Of a stretch of DNA of 48,807 bases, positions 21,789 to 30,646 are shown piece by piece. The notes beneath the pieces are model-generated. The model was not told the DNA's origin. It worked only from the letters and a program-made list of their open reading frames with translations, and did no database searches. The number at the start of each line of letters is the position of its first letter. Position 1 is the stretch's first letter. The translations under genes and the position numbers were made by a program. Origin of the DNA: Methylococcaceae bacterium (GTDB taxonomy: Bacteria > Pseudomonadota > Gammaproteobacteria > Methylococcales > Methylococcaceae); the NCBI GenBank assembly GCA_004299145.1, contig SCQD01000177.1, positions 1 through 48,807 on the forward strand, written 5' to 3'.

Positions 21789-24179
21789 TCAAACCCCAAT
21801 TTTGCGCTTCGGCCAGTACAGCTTATCCGCCAGACGGCGGATTTTTCGCATTTTGAACCAGTCCGGCAGCAATCGCCAGACAGCGATGCCCAGTACGATG
21901 AAAACGATGGACTTGACGCCCAAGGCCGGCGTGAACGGGGCAAACAGCGCCGCCAGCAAAACAAAACCCAGCACGCTGGGATTCAACCAGCCCGCCGTGA
22001 TCGCGCGGCGTGCGCTCAGGTCGTCGAGTTCCACCAGCAGCTGATCGACCGCCCTTTTGCCGCGCAGGGCGTTTTGCTGCATTTCCAGCCAGGCCGGGTC
22101 GGTACGCCCGGAGGCTTGCAGCACCGCAATCAGGCCGAGGTATTGCACGGCCATTTCGCGCAGTTCGGCGCAGACGAACGGCGTTGCCAGGCGCTCTGTT
22201 GCCGTATCGCGCAGCACGCTCATCAAAACGACCAATCGGCCTTGCAGCGTGTGGTATTCGTGGTTTTCCGCCATGCGTTGCCGCTCGCCGGCTTTGATGC
22301 GGCGCGCCGCGGCTTTTTGCGCTTCAGGCAGCAGCGCTTCCACGACCAGCAGCTCGGCGGCGTCCATGCTCTGCGGATCGCCCAGCTCGACCAGCCAGGG
22401 GCAGTGCAATGCGAGCCGGGCCAGTTCCTGCACCAGGCGCCGGCGCAAACGCTCCGACCAGGACGGGGCATAGGCTATCGCCAACAGGCGGGCGTGCATG
22501 GCGGCGAGCGGCGGCCGCTCCGGCTGGCTGGTGCCGTACAGCAGCTGGCCGAAGTTCACCGCTTCCTGATAGTCCTGCGCGGGATCGTGGTTCCGGGCGA
22601 TGATCGCCAATTTGTCCTGCCAGGCCTGGCTGAAGCGGTCGCAGGCCTGATGCCACTTTTGCACCAGGTCATAAGCCTGCCGGTTACCGGCCTGGGCATA
22701 GATTTCCAAAACGCGGTGCCGGTATAGCTGATCCAGCCGGTGGGCGGCGTCGGCGTCGCCTTTCAGGGCGCGGTTGGCCTGGCTGAGTATGGCCGGCAGC
22801 TCTATCGATTCGCCGCGCCAGACCGGCGGAATGCCGGGCGCCAAGTGCAGGATGAGTTTGAGCAATTGCACGTCCGTCGCCAGTTTTTTTTCAAACTTGT
22901 TGTCGAGCAACAAGCGCACCACGTCCTGGTTTTTCTGCACGTCGCGGAACCAGGCGAGCAGTTCGCCGTTCGCCAGGTCGGATACGCCTTCGCGCCAGTG
23001 CTGGGCCAGCGCCACCGCCAACTGCTCGGGTTTGTCGCAGATTTCGCCGGCGATATGATACGGTTCAGCAAAGCCGGATATTGCGCCCTGGTCTTGCGGC
23101 TCGGCCAGGCTGGTGTCACCGGCCAGCCAGCGTTTCACTTCGCCGGCGCTCCAGCGCAGCTTGGGGTCGCGCTGCAACAGACCGCTCAACAGCTTGCGGA
23201 GGTTGCGGTCGGGCACCTCGGCATGGTCGATGCGGCGCGTGGTCAGGTGGTGCAGGATGACGGGCTCGGACAGCCCGGCAAAAGGATGCCGGCCCAGCGC
23301 GCCTTCCAGCACGATCATGCCCAGCGCCCAGTAATCGGCTTTGCCGTCGATAACGCCCGACAGGCTTTCCGGCGCGGCGTATGGCAGGGTGCGGGCGGTG
23401 CCGGTGAAGCGCTGGGTGGCGTCGAGTATGGAAGAGATGCTGAAATCGGTTAATACCAGGTCCAACGGCTGCCGCGCACGGATCAGTACGTTTTCCGGTT
23501 TCAGGTCGCGGTGTATCAAGCCCGCCGCGTGCACGTCGGCGATGGCCTCCGCCAATTCGCCCACCACGTTGCCCAGCACCACCGGTTGCAACGGGCCGCC
23601 GTCCATTAACCGGCGTAGCGAGCCTTCCCCGCAAAACTCCATCAGCTCATAGGCATACCCTTCCGAGACGCCGGTTTCGAGCACGTCCACCCGGTGGGCA
23701 ACGTCGACACGGGCGATGCGCTCCTGCACTTCGCGCCTGGGCAGAATGCCGTGGCGATAGATCTTCGCCACCCGCGTGGCCCCACCGTCGACTGCTTCGA
23801 CCAGCAACAGTTCCGCTTCCGCGCCACGGGTCGGCAGGGGCTGGAGGATGCGGTAGCGATGTTTGAGCGCCTCGGGCAGGTTCAGCAGGCTGCGCGCTCT
23901 GTCATCCGGCGTGAGCGCCGTCTCGCCGGCCAGCGGGCGGTTGCAGTACAGGCAGATTTCCGTGCCCGGCGGATTGGCTTGCGCGCAGTCCTCGTAACCG
24001 CAGAGGAGGCTTGCCGGCGGCGCCGTGGGCTCCGGCTCCAGCGGCGCCGCGGCTGGGTTGGCTGGCTGGGGCCGCACCAGGTCCACGCCCACCAGCAGCG
24101 CGCCACAGGCACAGCGCATGACGGTCGGCGCGTTTTCGGCGCCGCAACTGGGACAGCGGCGGACGTAATCGTTATCCAT
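21789..24179 (-). CDS. Zinc-ribbon Ser/Thr protein kinase with C-terminal membrane anchor
   Basis: The 796-residue protein carries two N-terminal four-cysteine zinc ribbons (C9, C12, C23, C25 and C60, C65, C76, C79). A eukaryotic-type kinase domain follows (about 108-375): K139 in RVAKIY, catalytic HRDLKPEN at 223-230, and DFS (245-247) in place of DFG but keeping the metal-binding aspartate; APE is at 269-271. After it come about 350 helical residues without a recognised domain, then two membrane spans near 728-775 and a basic tail (KRKIGV). It should phosphorylate partner proteins at the membrane. Its start is 3 bases after the radical SAM gene, so it is the last gene of an AAA+/radical SAM/kinase operon. 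The substrate is unknown. Confidence 0.9.
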   Translation of the reverse strand: MDNDYVRRCPSCGAENAPTVMRCACGALLVGVDLVRPQPANPAAAPLEPEPTAPPASLLCGYEDCAQANPPGTEICLYCNRPLAGETALTPDDRARSLLNLPEALKHRYRILQPLPTRGAEAELLLVEAVDGGATRVAKIYRHGILPRREVQERIARVDVAHRVDVLETGVSEGYAYELMEFCGEGSLRRLMDGGPLQPVVLGNVVGELAEAIADVHAAGLIHRDLKPENVLIRARQPLDLVLTDFSISSILDATQRFTGTARTLPYAAPESLSGVIDGKADYWALGMIVLEGALGRHPFAGLSEPVILHHLTTRRIDHAEVPDRNLRKLLSGLLQRDPKLRWSAGEVKRWLAGDTSLAEPQDQGAISGFAEPYHIAGEICDKPEQLAVALAQHWREGVSDLANGELLAWFRDVQKNQDVVRLLLDNKFEKKLATDVQLLKLILHLAPGIPPVWRGESIELPAILSQANRALKGDADAAHRLDQLYRHRVLEIYAQAGNRQAYDLVQKWHQACDRFSQAWQDKLAIIARNHDPAQDYQEAVNFGQLLYGTSQPERPPLAAMHARLLAIAYAPSWSERLRRRLVQELARLALHCPWLVELGDPQSMDAAELLVVEALLPEAQKAAARRIKAGERQRMAENHEYHTLQGRLVVLMSVLRDTATERLATPFVCAELREMAVQYLGLIAVLQASGRTDPAWLEMQQNALRGKRAVDQLLVELDDLSARRAITAGWLNPSVLGFVLLAALFAPFTPALGVKSIVFIVLGIAVWRLLPDWFKMRKIRRLADKLYWPKRKIGV

Positions 24180-24182
24180 CAG

Positions 24183-24839
24183 TTAGGACAACCACGACGC
24201 CTGATCGAAGCGGAGGCCTTTGGCCCGGCACGCGGCATCCAGCGCCGCCAGGTCGCCACGCCCCGGAATCCCCACGTACCAGACGCGCTGGCCGTCGAGC
24301 ATGGTTTGCATGCGTTTGGCCGCCTGATCGGCCGGCGCGTCCAGATAGCCGGCGTATTTTTTGCGGCCGCGCCCGGACAGCGCCAGCAACGGCTGATTGG
24401 CCGAACCGCGCCACAGGTGGGTGAGCGGTTTTGCCGCCACGTAGGGTTCGGGGATCAGCGCGTCCAGCTGCTGCAACAAGTGCGCGTGGCGCTGTTGCAG
24501 GGTAGCCAGGGGATAGCCGCTGTAACACAGCAGGTCGAAATCCAGCCCGGCGCTGCCGCGCCATTGCCGCAACCCGGCCAGCAGCGCGGCCAGCGCCGGA
24601 GCCTGGTCGAAAGGCTCGCCGCCCGACAGGGTGACGCCGTCCAGGCGCCCCGCCGTGATGTCCCGGCACCACGCCAGCAACTGCGCCACCGTCATCAAGC
24701 GGCCGGGATCGGACTGCCAGGTGTCCCGGGAAACGCAGCCCTTGCAGCGCAGGCTGCAACCTTGCAACCAGATGCCGATGCGCTGGCCGGGGCCCAGTAC
24801 CGATACCGGGAAATGTGCGCGGTTGATGCCGATGTTCAT
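24183..24839 (-). CDS. Radical SAM 4Fe-4S activase-like protein (NrdG-type)
   Basis: The 218-residue protein has the radical SAM cluster motif CX3CX2C (CSLRCKGC) in the short NrdG/PflA-like context IWLQGCSLRCKGCVSRDTW, and the SAM-binding TLSGGEPFDQ. Enzymes of this type make a 5'-deoxyadenosyl radical, usually to activate a glycyl-radical enzyme, but none is encoded nearby. I start at ATG 24839; the frame stays open further upstream only through a palindromic repeat. The ribosome site seems to be supplied by the edge of that repeat (GAGGG). It lies between the ClpB-like ATPase and the kinase, nearly touching the latter. Confidence 0.87.
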   Translation of the reverse strand: MNIGINRAHFPVSVLGPGQRIGIWLQGCSLRCKGCVSRDTWQSDPGRLMTVAQLLAWCRDITAGRLDGVTLSGGEPFDQAPALAALLAGLRQWRGSAGLDFDLLCYSGYPLATLQQRHAHLLQQLDALIPEPYVAAKPLTHLWRGSANQPLLALSGRGRKKYAGYLDAPADQAAKRMQTMLDGQRVWYVGIPGRGDLAALDAACRAKGLRFDQASWLS

Positions 24840-24847
24840 ATTTAATG

Positions 24848-24881
24848 CCCTCACCCCAACCCTCTCCCGAGGGGAGAGGGG
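24848..24881. repeat. REP-like palindrome (CCCTCACCCC family), copy 1
   Basis: CCCTCACCCCAACCCTCTCC, then CGAGGGGAGAGGG, forms a strong hairpin. The same family recurs at 41707-41739 and 44043-44077. This copy sits in the 66-base gap between the AAA+ and radical SAM genes, and its outer GAGGG probably serves as ribosome site for the latter. Confidence 0.85.
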
Positions 24882-24905
24882 GCAAAAGGAAGGATGCCGG
24901 AACAA

Positions 24906-26738
24906 TCAGGTGGCATTCAGGCTCAACGCAATCACTTTATCCTGCTCGGTGAGCGCGGTGACGGCGAGGCGTTGCTTGCCCTCGATATCGTGTTCGAACA
25001 GCGCCCGCGACAAGGGATTGATGAACACCGATTCCAGCTGATTGCCGATGCCGCGGCCGCCGTCGCTCAAATCGTGCGTGCAGCGTTGCAGCAATTCATC
25101 GCGGATGGCGGCCGGCATGCTCAATTGCAGTTTTAATTCTTCGAACAAACGGCGCGCCACGTTGCGCAACATGCCGTCGAAAATCAGCGTGGCGATATCC
25201 GGCGTAATAAAGTTAAACACCACGATATTGTCGCCGATGCGATTGAGCAGTTCGGGACGGGACAACTTGAACTTGAAATAATCGGCTATCGCCTGCCTGA
25301 CTTTGGCTGCCACCGTTTCGTAAGCATCACCGGGCTTGACGTTCTGCACGCGCTTACCCTGGGCGTCTTCCACGTAAATCCCCAGGTTGGAGGTAAACAC
25401 CAGCATGGTTTCGGAAAAATACGCGGTATCGCCGCGCCCGTCGGTCAAGCGGCCGTCTTCCAGAATTTGCAGAAACTTGTCGAGAATGCGCGGGTGGGCT
25501 TTTTCGATTTCGTCGAACAACACCACCGAAAACGGTTTTTCGCGCACCGCATTGGTCAATTCGCCGCCCGCGTCGAAGCCGATGTAGCCCGGCGGCGCGC
25601 CGAGCAAACGGGCGCTGCTGTGCTCTTCGGCAAATTCGCTCATGTCGAAACGCAGATAAGCGCGCTCGTCGCCGAACACCAGCTGCGTCAGCGTTTTCGC
25701 CAGTTCGGTTTTGCCAACCCCGGTCGGCCCGGCGAAAAACAACACGCCGCGCGGACGGCTGCCGCCCGAACGCGCCTGGGCGCCGGTCATGCCCATCACC
25801 GAACGCTTGAGAATGTCCAGGGTTTTGACCACCGCCTGATGCTGGCCTTTCACCCGGTCTTCGATGAACGCCTGGGCGTCGCGGATTTTTTCGCGCAAAT
25901 AATCCTTGCGCCAGGGGTTGTCGAGCGCACCGACCTTGTAACAGCGCACGACGTCCTCGATATCGCGAAACCCTAAGCCGCGCCGGTCGGCCAGTTCGGT
26001 AATGTCCGCCAGCGCGGTCAGGCTCATGCCCTCCGTGCCTTCGGTAAAGCGCTGCACAAACTGGTTTTGCGCCGCTTCCGGCGCCGCCGCATAGCCGGCA
26101 AACAGCGGGGCGAGCTGGAGCGCGCCGGCCTGGCGCGTTTCGTAATCCGGTTTGCCGATAATCAGGCTGGCGACGCGCTCGCTGTCCAGGGTAAACCAGG
26201 AGGGCAGATCCTGCGCGCGGTTGACCAGCCACAGCACCGGGTTGAACAGCAAGCGCCCACCGCTGGCCGGCGCCACCGCCGCGGCGTTTAAAGACAGCTT
26301 TTCCGCGGCGACGAAAAAGCGGTGCTCGCCTTCAGCCAGGTGGTCAGGCTGGCGCGTGAGCCGCGAGGCAAAATCGATCACCAGCGCGCAACGCGCCGCG
26401 CGCTGGCCCACCAGGTTTTTCATGAGATTGGCCAGCGTTTCCAGGCTCACCGGCTGGCAGCCGGATTTGGCCTTCACGTCAAACAGGCGCTCCGCCCATT
26501 CGTGCGCCGCCGCTTCATCGGGATAGACGCGCACACCGTCCGCCGGGTCGTAGACCAGCAGCAACTGATAATCCTGCGCTTTCAGCGACTCCCACAGCGC
26601 GCGCAGCAACGGCACCAGCGCCAAGCCGGGGGCCAGAGGCGTGAGAAAACTGTCACGGATGCTGCCGGACACCACGAACTGGGAACGGATAGGCAGCAGG
26701 CGTTCCAGGTCGCTCAACCAGCGCGGGGTGGGAGGCAT
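24906..26738 (-). CDS. ClpB/ClpA-like AAA+ ATPase with degenerate N-terminal module
   Basis: The 610-residue protein has a C-terminal half (about 290-600) that is a Clp/Hsp100 D2-type AAA+ domain: Walker A GPTGVGKT at 337-344, pore loop GYIG at 384-387, Walker B VVLFDEIEKAH at 405-415, sensor 1 FTSN at 448-451, and arginine finger ELLNRIG. The N-terminal half is unusual: LVIDFASRL, LWLVNRAQDL and ITELADRRGLGFRDIEDV look like Walker B, sensor 1 and lid of another AAA+ module, but no P-loop is present. Such machines thread or remodel proteins. There is no ClpP-binding loop that I can identify. It heads the tight AAA+/radical SAM/kinase set and may be co-transcribed with the LamG gene 39 bases upstream. 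Confidence 0.9.
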   Translation of the reverse strand: MPPTPRWLSDLERLLPIRSQFVVSGSIRDSFLTPLAPGLALVPLLRALWESLKAQDYQLLLVYDPADGVRVYPDEAAAHEWAERLFDVKAKSGCQPVSLETLANLMKNLVGQRAARCALVIDFASRLTRQPDHLAEGEHRFFVAAEKLSLNAAAVAPASGGRLLFNPVLWLVNRAQDLPSWFTLDSERVASLIIGKPDYETRQAGALQLAPLFAGYAAAPEAAQNQFVQRFTEGTEGMSLTALADITELADRRGLGFRDIEDVVRCYKVGALDNPWRKDYLREKIRDAQAFIEDRVKGQHQAVVKTLDILKRSVMGMTGAQARSGGSRPRGVLFFAGPTGVGKTELAKTLTQLVFGDERAYLRFDMSEFAEEHSSARLLGAPPGYIGFDAGGELTNAVREKPFSVVLFDEIEKAHPRILDKFLQILEDGRLTDGRGDTAYFSETMLVFTSNLGIYVEDAQGKRVQNVKPGDAYETVAAKVRQAIADYFKFKLSRPELLNRIGDNIVVFNFITPDIATLIFDGMLRNVARRLFEELKLQLSMPAAIRDELLQRCTHDLSDGGRGIGNQLESVFINPLSRALFEHDIEGKQRLAVTALTEQDKVIALSLNAT

Positions 26739-26777
26739 GGCATTAAGTCCGGCCCCGATGAATTCCAGCAGGGATAT

Positions 26778-27536
26778 TTAATGATCGAATGCGTTCGGCA
26801 TCTTCATCAACGCTTTGATTTGTGCCGAAGATAATTCTTTTCTAAAGAATGCGACATTATCCATGTCGCCTGTAAACAGCAAGGAATTGGTATCCCACGG
26901 CGCGACCCCCATCCTGAATGGATTGCTGTTTTCGCCGACCGGGTTTCTCCCGGTATTGACCACGCCAACCAGCTTGCCGTTGACATAGGTTTTCATCGTC
27001 CCGCGCTTTTTCCAGGTCAAGGCAACGTGGCTGGGCGCAGAAAAATCGACGGTTCCCTTCAGTAAACTGAATCGCTTACCTGTACTATCCCAGGTTTCAG
27101 CAAAAAGCGTGTATTTGTGCGGATTTTTTGCGTTTACTTCCAGGCCCAGCACATAACCGCCGTCAAAATCCGCCGTTACTTTCCCCAATATTTTGTGGGG
27201 CGCGACGGACCAGTCCGGACTATCTATTGGATGCGCCGCATTGAGAGGATAAATCCACGCAGCCACGGTGAATTCATTGTGAGGATTCAGCTGTGGAGAA
27301 TCCGGCACTTCCAGCCAGTCCCAGCTATAAAAGAACGCGGCGTTGCCATCTGTATCACACACAAAAAAGCAAATGGCGTTATTGCCGTTGCCCGAGGCAT
27401 CGACAAAACTTTCGTCCGCCGCTTGTTTGTTAAAATCCAGAAACATCACCGGCAAAGGCGTCTCTGCCGTCGCCGCCGTACAATATAAACTCAAGATTAG
27501 CTGTAGCACATAAATTATGCATGCAAAACGTTTCAT
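26778..27536 (-). CDS. Secreted LamG/concanavalin A-fold protein
   Basis: The 252-residue protein begins with a Sec signal peptide (MKRFACIIYVLQLILSLYCT, cleavage near ATAE). The remainder is one LamG-like beta-sandwich: DASGNGNNAI, LNPHNEFTVAAWIYPL, HVALTWKKRGTMKTYVNGKL and FTGDMDNVAFFRKELSSAQI are the usual strand signatures of the Laminin_G_3 group. Such domains bind sugars or proteins outside the cytoplasm. AGAGG is seven bases before the ATG. It is less GC-rich than its neighbours, which may mean separate acquisition. Its location just before the ATPase gene makes a joint function possible but unproven. Confidence 0.85.
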   Translation of the reverse strand: MKRFACIIYVLQLILSLYCTAATAETPLPVMFLDFNKQAADESFVDASGNGNNAICFFVCDTDGNAAFFYSWDWLEVPDSPQLNPHNEFTVAAWIYPLNAAHPIDSPDWSVAPHKILGKVTADFDGGYVLGLEVNAKNPHKYTLFAETWDSTGKRFSLLKGTVDFSAPSHVALTWKKRGTMKTYVNGKLVGVVNTGRNPVGENSNPFRMGVAPWDTNSLLFTGDMDNVAFFRKELSSAQIKALMKMPNAFDH

Positions 27537-27613
27537 GGGATTGCCTCTTAACTTTTTGGATTGGTTACGCGATGCTCTCGTTTATTTTTTGCAGGGCGGC
27601 TTTTCCTTGGAGA

Positions 27614-27796
27614 TTACTGCGCCGGTTCGTAATAACAGGCCTTGGGCGAGGTAATCTTGCCCGCTTTTTTCAGCGCGGCGATGAGCTTGCTGACGTCCTT
27701 CTGATCCAGCCCCGTGGCCGCGGCCACCTCTCCGCCCTTGACGGGCTTGCCTGCTTGCTTCATGGCATCCAGTACCGCGTTTTCTTTGTTCTCCAT
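27614..27796 (-). CDS. Small winged-helix DNA-binding protein
   Basis: The 60-residue protein begins MENKENAVLDAMKQAGKPVK, with a helix-turn-helix in GEVAAATGLDQKDVSKLIAALKKAG and a closing wing (KITSPKACYYEPAQ). It resembles short MarR-like regulators that consist of little more than one winged helix. I chose ATG 27796 over an in-frame ATG at 27850 because GAGGAG lies seven bases upstream. It may regulate the surrounding minus-strand cluster, but no operator can be assigned. Confidence 0.75.
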   Translation of the reverse strand: MENKENAVLDAMKQAGKPVKGGEVAAATGLDQKDVSKLIAALKKAGKITSPKACYYEPAQ

Positions 27797-27888
27797 GCTG
27801 ATCTCCTCAATTGGGTAGGTTAAAAAATCATCCAGTATCTGAAAATCCATATCCGTAATCCTGCTTTGCTCAATACCGCATTATAGAA

Positions 27889-27930
27889 GCCGGCGTTGAT
27901 AAAGCGATATTTTGCTTTATCAACCCCGGC
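27889..27930. repeat. 17-bp near-perfect inverted repeat between cluster genes
   Basis: GCCGGCGTTGATAAAGC (27889-27905) pairs with GCTTTATCAACCCCGGC (27914-27930), one mismatch, around an 8-base AT loop. It lies between the coiled-coil protein gene and the winged-helix gene, both on the minus strand. No U-run follows, so it is more likely an operator or mRNA-stability hairpin than a simple terminator. Confidence 0.6.
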
Positions 27931-27950
27931 TCCCATATCAACACCGATAT

Positions 27951-29015
27951 CTAGTGTTCCCGTGCCCGCATTTTCGCGGCGGGGGTGGCGGCTTCCTCGT
28001 CGGCAAAGCGGGGCAGTTTATCGCGCCGCACCTGCTGCACCGGCAGTTCACCCGCCGCCAGCCGCCGCGTGACGTTCAGGGCAACGCCCCGCGCCGCCAG
28101 CGCTTGCTGCAAAGCGGGAAATTCGCTGCACCAGCGGTCTTCGGCGATATGATCGAGCACGCTGCGTTCATTGCTCTGCTCGTCCACCGCGCGGATCACG
28201 TTGAAATTGGCCGAACCGGCGCGCGCATCGACCCGCAAGCGCACCCGGTAATCGCCCCAGCCCTGCCGGCGGAAGTGCACCACGCCGCCTTCGACAAACA
28301 GCGTGGCGGCAATGGCTTCCACCTGGTAACCCAGGTCTTTGAGCGACTGCTCCAGCACCAGCGCCGTGGCTTCCCGCGCCTGACGATTTTGCTCGGTTTC
28401 CAGCCGGGTTTGCACGCGCTTGCGCAGTTCCGTGGTCAACAACTCGGCGCGCTCCAGCGAGGCCGCGCCCGCGATTTCCAGGGCCAGGCCGGCCATGTCT
28501 TCCGGCACCGGCCCCAAGTGGGCGATGCGCGTCAGCAAGCGCTGCGCGGTGGCCGGCGCGGCAGGAGCGGCAACAGGCAAGGCCAACTCGAACAGTGCAT
28601 CGTCGCCGGCATCCATGTGACGCGCGGCTTCGGTGTACAACACCGACTTCAACTCGCCGCTCAAGGTTTGCAGGCCGCGCACATAGGCGGCCAACGCAGT
28701 TTCGTCCTCGCTGGCCGGCGGCGGTGGGCGGGTTGCCTGGATTTGCTCCGCGACACCGAGGCGTTCGGCCAGCAGCGTGATTTGCGCCAATTCGCTTTCC
28801 GCCGCTTGCGCGGCCTGCCGCATGGCGGCCAGTCCCTGCTCGCCGGCGGCGGTTTGTGCAGCGCGCCGGGCCTCGCGGTCAGCTTCATGCCCGGCGCGCA
28901 AAGCGGCGCTTTGCGCATAGCCGGCCTGAACGGCGTTGGCGGCGCGTATGCCTGCTGCCGTCAACAGCACGCTGACGGGATCGGCGATGATAAAGGCAGT
29001 AGTCGGACCGCTCAT
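27951..29015 (-). CDS. Coiled-coil protein of unknown function, upstream member of AAA+/kinase cluster
   Basis: The protein is 354 residues from ATG 29015 (an upstream in-frame TTG at 29030 is possible). It starts with a short hydrophobic Ala/Ile-rich segment (TTAFIIADPVSVLLTAAGIRAA). A long alanine-rich helical region rich in Arg, Glu and Gln follows (about 30-100), then a helical middle, and finally a more globular part (VEAIAATLFVEGGVVHFRRQ, RVRLRVDARAGSANFNVIRA). I do not recognise a family. The same strand and proximity to the winged-helix, ATPase, radical SAM and kinase genes suggest it may be a structural or substrate component of the same system. Confidence 0.7.
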   Translation of the reverse strand: MSGPTTAFIIADPVSVLLTAAGIRAANAVQAGYAQSAALRAGHEADREARRAAQTAAGEQGLAAMRQAAQAAESELAQITLLAERLGVAEQIQATRPPPPASEDETALAAYVRGLQTLSGELKSVLYTEAARHMDAGDDALFELALPVAAPAAPATAQRLLTRIAHLGPVPEDMAGLALEIAGAASLERAELLTTELRKRVQTRLETEQNRQAREATALVLEQSLKDLGYQVEAIAATLFVEGGVVHFRRQGWGDYRVRLRVDARAGSANFNVIRAVDEQSNERSVLDHIAEDRWCSEFPALQQALAARGVALNVTRRLAAGELPVQQVRRDKLPRFADEEAATPAAKMRAREH

Positions 29016-29097
29016 AAAAATAACCGGCAAGGTTCACCATGGAATACCTGCGGTATGTTATAGCAGCGGCGTTCCAGCAAGCGGAAAAGTTACAGGC

Positions 29098-29134
29098 AAA
29101 AAAAACCCACTCAGCTCGGAGGAAGCTGAGTGGG
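29098..29134 (-). terminator. Rho-independent terminator of the flavodoxin operon
   Basis: An 11-bp perfect stem (CCCACTCAGCT at 29106-29116 with AGCTGAGTGGG at 29124-29134) has a 7-base loop. On the minus strand it is followed by eight U residues (A-run 29098-29105). It lies 25 bases beyond the flavodoxin stop. Confidence 0.92.
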
Positions 29135-29158
29135 CCAAGTCATGGCAACGTTTAACGT

Positions 29159-30311
<1,153 letters not shown>

Positions 30312-30353
30312 TGCCGGCTCCTCGTGCGTAGGTAGTGCGTTTGCACGATGCAT

Positions 30354-30370
30354 TGCAAGCACCACGCCAA
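30354..30370 (-). promoter_or_regulatory. Sigma-54 (-24/-12) promoter
   Basis: Read on the minus strand, the site is TTGGCGTGGTGCTTGCA. It matches the consensus YTGGC..G-N4-TTGCW, with exactly ten bases between the GG and GC doublets. It is about 43 bases upstream of the ATG at 30311. Activation would need an enhancer-binding protein such as NifA. Confidence 0.75.
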
Positions 30371-30470
30371 CGGCTTCATGCACGTTTCAGCGAGCTTGGT
30401 TTTGACAAGATTTTATTGAAAAACAATGAGATAAGCGTATTTAACGCCACCGGACGCGACGCCCTGGGTT

Positions 30471-30486
30471 TGTAGTAAACCCGACA
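30471..30486. promoter_or_regulatory. NifA-type upstream activating site TGT-N10-ACA
   Basis: TGTAGTAAACCCGACA fits the NifA enhancer consensus TGT-N10-ACA exactly. It is centred about 115 bases upstream of the -24/-12 element, the usual distance for a looping activator. The six fixed bases alone would occur by chance, so the weight comes from the pairing with the promoter and a flavodoxin gene. Confidence 0.6.
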
Positions 30487-30646
30487 AACTCTCCGGTTAT
30501 GGCTGGAGACAAAACAATTGGCGCAATGCCGCCGGTTATAGGAAACCGCTATTTCCGCGTGATATTGCGCCGGGTAGACTAGCCGCCTCAGCGCTGCTTT
30601 TCTGTTTAGCCAAATCCTTATCGATCGACACACTATTGGAGCAACC

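Noticed and set aside
21582-22727. A plus-strand frame starting in the gap after the PIN toxin
   Set aside because: Only the first 200 bases are outside the kinase gene; the rest is its mirror, and the ATG has no correctly spaced ribosome site.
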